A DNA stretch of 64,000 bases from NCBI GenBank assembly GCA_963682055.1, contig OY821745.1:3851501-3915500 (forward strand), in the 5' to 3' direction. Positions 46,361 through 57,599 of the stretch are shown piece after piece. The position numbers and the translations under genes were made by a program. Positions within the stretch are counted from its first letter, which is position 1; the number at the start of each line of letters is the position of its first letter. The notes under the pieces are model-generated. The model made no database searches. It was not told the origin of the DNA and was given only the letters and a program-made list of their open reading frames with translations. This stretch comes from Primula veris (Eukaryota; Streptophyta; Magnoliopsida; Ericales; Primulaceae).

Positions 46361-46582
46361 AGTTTTTTTCTTCATTTTTCATTAATAATTGAGCACTTGT
46401 TTAGCTCTTGGATTATGTTTTTAATTTCCATTCGGATTATGCTTTTTCCTTGGATATTTGTTTCTTTTGGATTATGTGGTTTTGCATTTTTGAATAATTT
46501 TTTCTCGCAATAATTTAAAGTTATTTCGTTAAGCGATTCCTTTATTAGTGTGACCAACTTTAAATTATTTTTACTTTTAGGC

Positions 46583-49500
46583 ATGAATTGTGGGGCAGTT
46601 GATTGTCTGGCTGATAGTGGTACTACACACACTATCTTAAAAGATAAATGCTATTTTATCAACTTTACGCCTAAAGTAACCTCAGTGACAACAATTTCGG
46701 GCCCGTCGACCCTTGTTGAAGGTTTTGGTAAAGCCCAAGTCTTGTTGTCAAATGGTACTCTTTTGACCATATCTGAGGCCTTATATTCTCCGAGGTACAG
46801 TCGAACCTTGTTGAGTTTTAAGGATATCCGAGAAAACAAGTTTCATATTGAAACTGCTTGTAAAAATGGTATTGAATACCTTTACATCACCTCCACTCAA
46901 TACGACCAAAAGCGTATTTTGGAGAAGTTGAGATGTCTTTCAAGTGGTTTGTATGTTACCACGATACGAAACATTGAAAGCAATCTAATCATTCGGCGGG
47001 CGCCGAATGATGAGAGCATTTATATGTTATGGCATGACCGGCTGGGACACCCGGGTCAAAATACGATGCTTCGAACGATGAACGCATCACATGGGCATTC
47101 TCTTGGAGGAAAAAATTTCGTGATCAATCCGAAAAGCCTATGCCAATCATGCTCTATTGGAAAGACAAATCTCAAACCAATTCAAGTGAAACCTACAAAA
47201 TTGGTTTCCCAATTCCTTGAACGAATTCAAGGAGATATTTGTGGACCAATCCAACCAACATGCGGACCATTTAAATATTTTATGGTTTTGGTTGATGCAT
47301 CGACAAGATGGTCACACGTAGCTTTGTTGTCCACAAGAAACGCAGTGTTTCCTAAACTCCTTGCCCAAATCATTAAGTTGAGGGCTCACCATCCGGATTA
47401 TCCAATAAAGTCTATTAGACTTGATAATGCCGCGGAGTTCACATCGAAAACTTTCGATGATTATTGCATGACGTTGAGAATTGATCTTGAACATCCAGTT
47501 GCTTATGTTCACACCCAAAATGGTCTTGCAGAAGCTTTCATTAAGCGTTTGCAAATGATTGCGCGAACTTTGGTAATGCGCACCAAACTTCCAATTTCTG
47601 CATGGGGCTATGCAATTTTGCATGCTGCTGCGTTGGTCCGTCTGAGGCCCATGGCCACCCAACCACTATCTGCGTACCAGTTGGTAACTGGATATGAGCC
47701 CGTTGTCTCACATTTACGCGTGTTTGGGTGCTTAGTCAATGTTCCAATTGAGCCGCCAAAGCGTTCAAAATTTAGACTTCAGAAACGACGGGGAATATAT
47801 GTTGGTTATGAATCCCCGTCCATAATACGCTATTTAGAGCCCTTGACAGGCGATCTCTTTACCGCTAGACATGCAGGTTGTGACTTCGATGAGACTATTT
47901 TCCCGTCATTAGGGGGAGAAATGCACGTTAACGTTGATGAGGAACGACGTGAATTAACGTGGCATGTACCCACTATGTCTCATCTCGATCCCCCTAATGC
48001 ACACAGTGATAAGGAGGTGCAGAGAATCCTAGGTCTGCAAAATGTTGCAAATCAAATGACAGACGCATTTAATGACCTAGCAAATGTCATGAGATCACAT
48101 ATACCTGCTGCAAATGTGCCTGCAAGGATAGCCGTTCCTGTGAGACGCCATGTTCCTGTTGAACATGTTGCTCCGGTTGTACCCACCGAGCAAAGGACGC
48201 TGCCGTCGGCCGTCCAGTCCGCCGCTCTTCCCAAGAAAAGAGGAAGACCGGTTGGTTCCAAGGATGTTCTACCTCGGAGGAGGAGAAATCCTGTTGCATC
48301 CGTTTTGCCACATGAGATCATTAAGGATCACGGTGATGTATTAGAGGAGCATGTTCCTGATGTAACACCAGTTCCTAATCATCCCGATAACCTCGAAATA
48401 TCCATCGAGTATACTAGTTTAGACGATATTTTGAAGCGAAATGAAACTGTCATCGATGATGTGTTTATATACATAGTGGCCACTGACATTATGAGCAATG
48501 ATGACATGGAACCACGTACCGTTGCTGATTGTCAGCGAAGAACGGACTGGCCTCAATGGAAATAAGCAATTCAGGCTGAATTGGATTCCTTCACGAAACG
48601 AAGAGTGTTTGGACCTGTCGTTCCAACACCACCCAATGTTAAACCAGTTGGTTATAAATGGGTTTTCGTAAGGAAGCGTAATGAGAGTAATGAGATTTTT
48701 AGATACAAAGCTCGCCTAGTGGCGCAAGGCTTCTCTCAACGCCCTGGAATTGATTATGAGGAGACCTATTCTCCCGTAATGGACGTTATAACGTTCCGCT
48801 ACTTAATCAGTTTAGTAGTTTCCGAAAAACTGAATATGCAGCTCATGGATGTGGTCACAGCTTATCTCTACGGGAATCTGGACACAGAGATATACATGAA
48901 AGTCCCTGAAGGACTTAAGTTGCCTGAATCAAGTAGTTCCCGGCCACGGAACATATTCTCTATTAGGCTGAGACGTTCACTATATGGATTGAAACAATCC
49001 GGACGGATGTGGTATAACCGTCTAAGTGAATACTTGATCGGCTTGGGATATGTTAATGATGAATTATGCCCATGCGTGTTCATAAAGAAATCCACTTCAG
49101 GATACGCTATTATCGCAGTCTATGTAGATGATATGAATCTCATAGGAACCTCGAAAGAGTTGTTCGAAACTGCCGAACTCCTGAAAAAGGAATTCGAGAT
49201 GAAAGATCTTGGGAAGACACGGTATTGCCTCGGCCTGCAGATCGAGCACCGTAAAGATGGAATTTTAGTCCATCAAGAAAATTACACCCAAAAGGTGTTG
49301 AGACGGTTTAGTCATCACGATGCAAAACCGTCATCCACTCCCATGGTCGTCCGCTCTCTAGACATTAATAAAGACCCCTTCCGTCCAAAGGAGGACGATG
49401 AAGAGATATTGAGTCCTGAGTGCTCATATCTGGGTGCAATAGGCGCATTATTATACTTGGCTCAATGTACTAGACCGGACATCTCGTTTGCTGTCAATTG

Positions 49501-50155
49501 TCTAGCTCGACACAGCACCGCGCCAACACGCCGCCACTGAAATGGCATTAAAGACGTCTTCCGTTACCTTAAGGGTACTACGGATATGGGTTTGTTCTAT
49601 CCCTACGTGCCAACGAGTGAGTCCAACCTCCTTGGCACTCTAAATAACGCGACCCTTGTCGGTTACGCCGATGCGGGTTACTTATCAGACCCGCACAAGA
49701 GACGTTCCCAATCTGGTTATGTCTTTACCATTGGGAACACGGCAATATCGTGGAGGTCTCGTAAACAGACCTTGGTGGCTACTTCGACGAACCACTCTGA
49801 GCTACTCGCGCTCCATGAGGCGACTAGAGAGTGTGTATGGCTTCGAGCAGTTATTGGCCATATTCGAAGTACGTGTGATCTAGCTTATGATCCTGATGAA
49901 CCAGTTGTTATTTATGAGGACAACACCGCTGTTATTGATCAAGCAAAACATGGTTACATCAAAGGTGATGCCACCAAACATATCTCGCCAAAGTTGTTCT
50001 TTACACATGAGCAACAAGCGCTTCAAAAGATTGAAGTTAAGCATATTGGATCAGAGAATAATCACGCAGACTTGTTGACTAAGTCACTGCCAAAGTATTC
50101 ATTTCAGAAACATGTCAAAGCAATTGGTCTTAGGAAGCTTTCTGAGCTATCCTAA
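46583..50155 (+). pseudogene. pol: Copia Pol (protease, integrase, reverse transcriptase, RNase H) with two in-frame stops
   Basis: One continuous frame from the ATG at 46583 to 50155 apart from two nonsense codons. Aspartic protease: LADSGTTHTI. Pre-integrase zinc site: LWHDRLGHPGQ with CQSC. Integrase: GDICGPI, LDNAAEF and NGLAEAF supply the D, D and E. A stop TAA at 48563-48565 lies just before the reverse transcriptase (YKWVFVRKRNE, ARLVAQGFSQRPG, AVYVDDM with the YVDD catalytic pair). A second stop, TGA at 49538-49540, lies where W is expected before NGIKDVFRYLKG. RNase H follows (GYADAGYLSDPHKRRSQSGY, SELLALHEATRE, YEDNTAVI). Both stops are single-base changes in an otherwise well-preserved gene, so the protein is dead or depends on readthrough or trans-supply. 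Confidence 0.93.
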
Positions 50156-50555
50156 AGTGACATGTCCTTGCACCCTGTCGTGTGCAAGTGAGGGGGAGCA
50201 TCCTGATATATGCTCGATTTCTCAGACACTAAATCGAGAAAATCCTCACTAATGATGGCCTAAATCAGGGGGAGTATGCAGTCGAATACTTCTAATCACA
50301 ATGTACTTTTTTTTCCTCGATCAGAGGTTTTTCCCATTGGGTTTACTCTGACAAGGTTTTGATGAGGCACTTTATGTATGTGGTTACCCCTATTGTTCTA
50401 ACCAAATCGTACTCTTTTTGTCCTTCGCCTAGAGGTTTTTTCCCAATGGGTTTTCTCTTGCAAGGTTTTAACGAGGCGTTTGTTAGTGGTTAGTTCGTAC
50501 CAACAAGCTACAAGACGGAGGAGCTCAAATGTGATTAAATATATTTTTGGACATC
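50156..50555 (+). repeat. 3' non-coding region of the young Copia element with repeated motifs
   Basis: Two copies (about 50328-50372 and 50428-50476) of a motif with AGAGGTTTTT, CCCAnTGGGTTT and CAAGGTTTT. Purine-rich AGGGGGAG also occurs at about 50190 and 50263, before the true polypurine tract. Related repeats are present in the old copy (18000-18500). Confidence 0.85.
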
Positions 50556-50565
50556 CAAGGGGGAG
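50555..50565 (+). other. Polypurine tract of the young Copia element
   Basis: CCAAGGGGGAG directly precedes the 3' LTR. Confidence 0.9.
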
Positions 50566-50819
50566 TGTTGTAAATAATGGATTGTCCATTAGTATAAGAG
50601 TTACATATCATTTAGTATGAACATTTGCTCCTTTTGTATGTTACAACCTTTGAGTTTCTTGTCATTAACATTTAGCTTGTAACCTTCAAACCTCTAGCCT
50701 ATATAAAGAGCTTATGGCTATGGAGTTTGGGACATCTACAATATACTTGAATACACATATTTTGGCCCTCATTATCTCTCTCTCTTACATATGTTATTGA
50801 GCTAATTTGGCGTAAAACA
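50566..50819 (+). repeat. 3' LTR of the young Copia element
   Basis: Same as 42987-43242 apart from two substitutions and loss of one TA pair; ends ACA at 50819. Confidence 0.97.
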
Positions 50820-50824
50820 ATAAC
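50820..50824. repeat. Young Copia target duplication, right copy
   Basis: ATAAC, identical to 42982-42986. Confidence 0.92.
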
Positions 50825-51453
50825 CAATTTTTCTATACTATGTATTTCTATTTATTTTTTTATTTTTAAACATATTAGAATATATATTTGATTGGAGAAG
50901 ATCTACCGGATTGAGAATAGATTTTATGTTACTTTCTATTATATTAAGATTAGATTTGTTTCTTGTAAAACAAGTATATTGTTTACTTATTAGTTAAACT
51001 CTAGCTAGTCTATATAAAGAGTATGTCATATGTAACAAAACAACAACTACAATACAATTACACGTCTATTTTGCTACATTTTACATCTACCCTCTTATAT
51101 TTTAACAAGACAAAAATCATATTTTTCCTAATAAGCAACCCATTCGATTTCTTTCTTTTTTTTGGCTGGCTCCGCTTCAGCTGCTAGCTACACACCGCTT
51201 TAATCATCTCCTGCTTGCCTCCACACTTCTTTCCTCATTATGAGACAATACTATAAAATCCAGGCCAAACAATACTTCTTTTTTTCCTATATAAAACAAT
51301 ACTTCTATTTTCCCTTTATATACAAAAATAAGTAAAAAAATTCACTTCTCAACTATCTTATTGATGTTAAATACCATTGGACGGGTTACCGGGCAATGAT
51401 CCAATCTTGAAAACGGAAATCAAATCACCAAAAAATACAGGTACGGGTCAATC
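50825..51453. other. Intergenic AT-rich DNA
   Basis: Nothing recognised. A CTATATAAAGAG motif near 51009-51020, followed by ACAACAACTACAATACAA, resembles the TATA region of an LTR, but no boundaries can be drawn. Confidence 0.4.
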
Positions 51454-51629
51454 AATATTCTAAGCGAGATTATAGTAAATAGAATAATTATGTAGAGATC
51501 ATATTTCATAAGATTCTCCGAATTCAAGTACTAGACTCAAATATTTTTTAAGTTCTAGTCAACCAATCCAATAAAATATTCTAAGTGAGATTATAGTTAA
51601 TAGAATAAGAGATAATTATGTAGAGGTCA
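51454..51629. repeat. Direct repeat of about 50 bp at the left edge of the LINE fragment
   Basis: A segment with AATATTCTAAG, GAGATTATAG and AATTATGTAGAG occurs at 51454-51506 and 51575-51629, about 120 bp apart. The second copy ends where the LINE-like coding sequence starts. Confidence 0.75.
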
Positions 51630-51632
51630 GCT

Positions 51633-52658
51633 TTTGCAAATTTCTTTTGGGAGGAGCATGAGGGTAAAAATAAGCATCACTGGCTAAAATGGTCTAAATT
51701 AGCTTGCCCTGTAGCTGAAGGGGGTTTAGGCATTAAGAGTTTGAATGATATCATGAAAGCACTTCATAGTAACATGAGCTGGAGGTTAATTGATACTATA
51801 ACACCGTGGACAACCTTCATGTTTCAAAAATATTTTAGTATTGCTGAAAATTGGGGGAGCCCTGTGGTTCATCCCTCACATTTCATTGCTTGGAAGACTT
51901 TTAGCTCTAACTTTAAAGTCTTAATGGCAAATAGCAGGTGGAACTTAAAAGAAGATGCTATTAGTTTTTGGTTAGAAAACTGGATGGAGGAGGGTTATCT
52001 TTTTAATAATTTTGTTGTTACTTATCCTCATGTACTTCTTAACCAGGTTTATAAAGCAAGTGGTTGGGATTATGAGCTACTTCACACTATGGGAGGTAAT
52101 GACCTTATTGCTAAAGTGTCTAATTATAATTTCCTTTTCACAAAGGGAGAGGACACTAGATACTGGCCTAATACTCTTAATGGAGTTTTCACAACTGAAA
52201 ATGCTTTTGAGTTTTTCAGAACCAAAAAAGACATTCTGCCTATTGCTAAACACATTTGGAACCAAATTTTACCTTCCAAAATTAGTATATATTTCTGGAA
52301 TCTTTGGTGCAATGCTATTAAATTGGATGAGGATGTTAAAAAATATGGCATTATCATTGCTACTAAATGTTGTTGTTGTATATCTCATTCCACAGACTCC
52401 ATTAAGCACCTCATGAGCTATAGTGATATTGCTTTTGAGGTCTGGAATCATTTTGCTAAACTTTTTGGCTATCCTAAGTATGTGAAAGGTACGTGGAAAA
52501 GTTATGTGGTTAATTGGTGCAACAGCTGTGACAAAACTCAGGTTGGGCTACTGGCAGCCTTAGTTCCTTTTCTGATAGGTTGGGAAATTTGGCTAACTAA
52601 GAACATCTACAAGTTTGATAATGATTGTATGAGCTCTGAGTTGCACATCCCTAGTTGA
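51633..52658 (+). pseudogene. 3' fragment of a LINE: end of reverse transcriptase plus zinc-binding domain
   Basis: A continuous frame of about 340 codons. It begins FANFFWEEHEGK, then HHWLKWSKLACPVAEGGLG, the usual end of a plant LINE reverse transcriptase. The zf-RVT region follows (RYWPNTLNGVFTTENAFEFF, WNQILPSKISIYFWNLWCNA, then a cysteine/histidine segment near TKCCCCISH). The catalytic domains and endonuclease are missing, so this is a 5'-truncated, immobile copy. No clear poly-A tail or target duplication was found. The open frame suggests a fairly recent origin. Confidence 0.85.
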
Positions 52659-53965
52659 AAATGCTCAATTTTTTTCGCGGTACATGGCAAATTTTTGCTT
52701 GATGTTTCCAATCTCCAATACTTTAAATAGTAGTCGTGTGGCAAAGGTGTTTGGAAATCTATAGTTAGAGCTGACATCGAGATTGAACAAAAATATGGAT
52801 TTACCCAAGAAAAAAATGTCCCCAACATAATGGATTTACCTAAGAAAACATTTTTCCAATTGGTGAACAATCTCATGCATCATCTTATGGAAGTAATTAA
52901 GTAATTAACATATCTCTCTTTGTGTTATGGTCCTGTGGAATACCAATGGAGGCAAGTATCTCAACTTTCTCATGGACATATTCTCTTATTTCACCTTTTT
53001 AAGTGGCTTTTCTAATATAGAATTTTAACCTAATTTCTTTTTCTCCTTTAAAGTGAATACTGAAATCATAAAAAGAAGGTGTAAACTGTAAACACAAATG
53101 GATGGTCACAAATGGATGGTGAGTCAATATTTGCTGAATTGGGATTTAGGAAAATGATCACTCATCACTTGACTTCTTTCTTGGTTTTGATTTTTTTTTT
53201 CCTTCATGCAAATAAAACGTGGGCTACGTGCCACAAATCAACAATTTGCACACGAAAATTATTTTACAACAAAGCATAGTCATGACCATTTCAATAAAAG
53301 ACCATATACCATATTTACATTTGAATAGTGCCACTTTTTAAACTTTCAAAATGCTTCATCCAGTCTCGAAAAAGGTCGTCTTTGGTCACTTCGTTTAATT
53401 TCAATCAGCAAAATAAAGATCCTTAGTTATAGATAAGTTTTAAAATGCATATTAATTTTAGATAACAAAATTATATTGAAGGTTTACAGTTGACGTACAA
53501 CTAATTACTAAAGTATGTTCTAAAGGTTTGAAGGCGGATTCTAGGCGGAAGGCGGATTCTATACGGAAATAAGTCGCTTAGTGCCTAACTTTGCATCATT
53601 CCGTTAAATCACCGCCTATTCAATATGTAGTTGTCTACAATCCGTCTAATTTTCCTCTTGACTCGCCGTTTAAAACATTGACTACTTCTAAATCCTTGTT
53701 TTACCAAAAAACTTTAGTGTTGATAAATTCAGTAAAATCTGTATATAGTCATATCATTAGTACCCCTAAAAAAATATTACTATGAGAGTTTATTCCTAAG
53801 TAGAGTTTACAAATAAAAAAAAAAATAAAAAATTAATATTAAATGTATATACATAAGATAAATGTACATAATTTATATAAACAAACAAATGAATATCAAT
53901 ATATAATGTTTGAGATGGGAATATAGGTTTTACTGTATAGGGTGTTAGTGGACCCTTTTGCTCTT
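52659..53965. other. Intergenic DNA between the LINE fragment and the terpene synthase relic
   Basis: AT-rich with no gene recognised. A short repeated phrase with AGGCGGA(A/T)TCTA occurs near 53530-53560. Confidence 0.5.
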
Positions 53966-53977
53966 CTCTATAAATAC
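53966..53977 (+). promoter_or_regulatory. Probable TATA box of the terpene synthase relic
   Basis: CTCTATAAATAC about 250 bp before the exon-1 ATG; inferred from sequence and place. Confidence 0.5.
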
Positions 53978-54696
53978 CATTCCATGCATGAAGAATTGTA
54001 TTGAGCTGAATTGTTATAGAACATAACACCAAACCAACAGGTGCAGGTACTCAACATCAGTCACATATTTTATCTTTTTGAGTTTATACTATTTTCGGTA
54101 AGTTCATGAATTACTCAACTACATATATTTTGATGCGCTACCTTCATTATTTAAGCATTAATTAATTCAATGTAAATATTTATGTAGACTGACTGCCCAA
54201 CTCAAGAGTGAAGCTGAATTTAGCTATGGATGTTTCAAACTTTGACGAGCTCAACCACAAAACGGGTGATCAACCGAAGTTCGACCGCATGATCAACACC
54301 TTTCCTAAGAGCATATGGGGTGATTTTTTCTTAAATTTCAAGTTGGATATTGAGGTAAATAAGTTCTTGTCTATTAACATTGAACTTTTAATGAACTAAG
54401 AAGGTCGTGTAAACTACTTTCTTTATATAACATTGATAAATAAGACCGTTAAGTTTAAGACTCATTTTTATTAAACTTAACAGTTCACACAAACAAAATA
54501 ACGGTAAAAAATTCTGCACTTAATTCTCTATCAAGGACTAAGCTAACATGCGAATTAGAAATAACACAGAATGTCCACAAGTACTAAAAACACAAAGGTA
54601 GAGTCAGTAGAGTCTAAAACGATAATTAATAACAGAAAGGTGTACACACAAAACAGATTAGTCCATTTTGGGACAAAGTCACAAAGCCATGTATTA

Positions 54697-55693
54697 GATT
54701 AGAGGCTGTATTTTTATACTACATTTTTTTGTGAAAAAACGTATAAACCGTATAAAAAATCTACGGTTTGCAGTGATTCAGTGCAAACCGTAAATTAAAT
54801 GTACGGTTTGCAACTGTGTAATTTTTCAGTGCAAAATTACACAGTTAGTCCCTGCGTCAAAATTACACAGTCAGTCCCTGTGTCAATTTACACAGTCAGT
54901 CCCTGAAAAAATTACACAAATTTTTTCTTTCTCTTTCTCAAAAACCCAAATTTTTCAACCCAAAAAAACCCCAAATCAATCAAGGACAATAACCCTCAAT
55001 TTCTTAAAAAAAACCCTCAAATCATCAATCAAATTTCGCCATACAAAAACCGTAAATCATCAATCAAAAAATATACCCTAATTTAAGGTATTTCTTTATT
55101 TCCTAATTTATTATTTATTTTGTGTAGTTTCAATTTATAAAATAGGAAAAAATATATAAAATATGTCAATTGATTATTCACTTAGCGATTATAATTGCTT
55201 GTTATTTGTTTATATTAATTATAAAAAATTAGAATTGTTGATATTTGTCCCATTTTATAAAAAAAAAAAATAGGGTTTTTATTCAAAAAAATTTATTTAG
55301 ATATTTATTACTAATTGTTTGGTTATCATGTTACATATTTATGTTCCTTATTTGTTTTGATTGGAAAAAATAAAAATAGTTAGACTTTATTAATATTTAC
55401 CCGCTTTATGTATATTTTTAAGAATATATCATTTAATTTTTTATAAAAAAAATTCATGTTTAATTTTTAAAAAAATATTCAGTATTTTTATTGATATGAC
55501 CAATATGCATTTTTTACGAAATGCAGGGACTGTTCTGTAATTTCTAAAAATTTCAGGCAAACCGTAGATTAAATGTACGGTTTGCACTGAAATTTTCTGA
55601 GCTGCAAACCGTAGATTAAATGTACGGTTTGCACTGAAAATTTACGGTTTGTACAAAATCCAACATCATTAGTGTAGTATAAAAATCTAATAT
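54697..55693. mobile_element. Non-autonomous DNA element with GCAAACCGTA palindromes, inside the TPS relic
   Basis: About 1 kb. The ends share inverted TTTTTATACTACA and TGTAGTATAAAAA. Inside each end are copies of TACGGTTTGCA and its complement, some joined as a dyad GCAAACCGTA-GATTAAATG-TACGGTTTGC (55557-55585 and 55607-55635). A short repeated ACAGTCAGTCCCTG motif lies at 54840-54905. Possible target duplications are CATGTATTA and CATTGTATTA, one base different in length. It contains no ORF. The architecture recalls MULE-derived elements. Confidence 0.7.
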
Positions 55694-57027
55694 CATTGTA
55701 TTATGACACAGGCTCAGTGGCCCCGGTGTTATCAGTTACAAACAAGTTTTAAGCACACATTTAATAGAATTTTTGGTATCTACTTTATATATAGTTTTTA
55801 AAGTTCTATTGTTTCTATCAAAATATATTTGAAATGAGAAATTTGAGATGTAAATACTATTTCTCAGATGGGATGCCAACACTATTCAGCTTCTTCCGGA
55901 TTATCTGAAAGTATTGTATAAGAGTATTTTGGAACTTTTTGAAGAATTCAATCAGCAATTTACACCGCAGGGAAGTTCTGATGCACTAAATTATGTAAAG
56001 CAAGAGGTATATTTACATCCAACAGATTTCTCAATCACATGTTCTTCTGCAAAATAAAATTGTGTCGTCAAAAATATTATACCAGTTAAGGAAGAAACAA
56101 AGAGAGATTTCTAAATGATATAAAAGAACCTAAACAAAACACACTTTGACAACGCGCTATCATATTGCTGTATACAGTAAGGAAGAAAAAAAGACAGATA
56201 TTTAGGGCATATCCTACTTTAAACAACCAGAATGTACAAAAGTATTTTGTGTAAGGATCCACAAATGGGAGAGCCTGAGGTTTTTCTTAACCCTCTTTTT
56301 TGCTCTATTATGGGAGACTTAATGGCGACTATCGCCAAATCTTATCTATGTACTTGATAACATAATATGTTTTTCTCAATATGCGGGGGAAATATAGTCA
56401 CTTTAAAACGTGTCCATGAGAAGTTGTGGGTTAATTTTTTTTTTCAGACTCAAAATTTAATCCGAGCCTACTTTGTCGAAGCCAAGTGGTTTCTGGAAGG
56501 GGAAAAGCCATCATTTGAAGGCTATTTAGCCAATGGATTAGTCACTAGCGTATACTTGTTAACTACTCCAGCATCCTTTTTGGGAATGAGAGAAGCTACC
56601 GAAAACGAAAAAGCATTTGTTTGGCTACAGAATAAACCTAAAGCTTTATTGGCTATCTCAACAATTTCCCGTCTCGTTGATGACGTAGGGACATATGAGG
56701 TATTAATCATATAACATAAATCAAAAGTTAACTTATTCAGTATTCTTATTCTGAAGTCTGCTTAAAAATCGGGTCAGGTGATGCTTGCTGCAAGTTTTTT
56801 TTTTATATTATAAAAGACAACATGATTTCTTATTTGTTTACTACACCAATATAAGCGTTTAACGTGAAACAACTTTGGTCTACTTTTACTATGATAAACA
56901 AGTTCTTTTGTGTGTATTCCATTTGTTGGACTGGTTTAAACCTATTTTAATTCTCACGCTTATGAATATATAAACATCATAAAGACACGTACACACACAT
57001 ATATTTGGAGTAAATCATTTCATTACA

Positions 57028-57066
57028 CAGTGACGTAACCAGGGACTAATTAAAAATAAGAGAGAC

Positions 57067-57103
<37 letters not shown>

Positions 57104-57255
57104 CATATCATATCAAGGTTATTTCCGTAAAATTGAGGGGGACGCTATTTTTTTAGATTTTGATCAAAACACATTGTCTTTTTTTACTTTTCCATCATTT
57201 TTTTTTATCAAAATAAGGGGGAAGAGTGAATGTCTCTGTCTACCTCCTTCCCTCG
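57028..57255. mobile_element. Degenerate hAT-type MITE in the last TPS intron
   Basis: Begins CAGTGACGTAACCAGGGA and ends TCTACCTCCTTCCCTCG, similar to the ends of the two MITEs in the APE1L gene. It contains an (AT)n run. The target duplication is unclear. Confidence 0.5.
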
Positions 57256-57599
57256 TTACATTAATTCTTGATCTAACTTGTTATGGAATTGCAACATAAA
57301 AGGTTGAGAAAGCAAGGGGACAGAAAGTGACAGGTATAGAATGCTACATGCATCAGTACGGTGTATCAGAAGAAGATGCGATCAATGAGTTCAACCAGAG
57401 GGCTGAGGAAGCATGGAAAGATTTAAACGAAGAATTTATCAATCCTACTCCTGTTTCAAAGCATTTTCTTCATAGGCTCATCAACTTTGCGCGTTTGATA
57501 GAGGTGACTTACCGCAAAGGCGATGGTTATACACATCCCGCAAAAATACTGAAGGGTCCAATTGACGCACTGCTAAAGTATCCTATTCCCCTTGTTTGA

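Larger units (their letters stand above)
42987..50819 (+). mobile_element. Full-length Copia (Ty1) LTR retrotransposon, young
   Basis: A 7,833-bp element with LTRs 42987-43242 and 50566-50819, a perfect 5-bp target duplication ATAAC, primer site, about 2.1 kb leader, gag, pol in Copia order (protease, integrase, reverse transcriptase, RNase H) and a polypurine tract. The LTRs differ by two substitutions and one 2-bp indel by eye, under 1 percent, so insertion was recent. Pol nevertheless has two in-frame stops. The window holds an older relative in opposite orientation at 17583-23630. Confidence 0.97.
54226..57599 (+). pseudogene. Terpene synthase (TPS-a-like) missing its central exons
   Basis: Remains of a cytosolic sesquiterpene-type synthase. 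Recognisable exons are the first (54226-54354, with FPKSIWGDFFLNF), then 55868-56006 (139 nt, WDANTIQLLPDYLKVLY), 56448-56699 (252 nt, YFVEAKWFLEGEKPSFEGYL) and 57303-57599 (99 codons with stop, GDGYTHP near the end). Sizes and phases match exons 1, 5, 6 and 7 of the standard seven-exon plant TPS gene. The second metal-binding motif (NSE/DTE type) is seen in VDDVGTYEVE across the exon 6-7 junction. Exons 2, 3 and 4, which carry most of the N-terminal domain, the RxR motif and the DDxxD motif, are absent from the 1.5 kb where they should be; that space holds a transposon-like insert. All surviving junctions are good GT-AG sites, so loss looks recent. Without DDxxD it cannot make terpenes. Confidence 0.88.

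Noticed and set aside
28576..57599. Biosynthetic gene cluster joining the PKS and the terpene synthase
   Set aside because: The two genes are 23 kb apart, separated by retrotransposons, and the terpene synthase is missing its catalytic exons. No tailoring enzymes (P450, transferase) lie between them.
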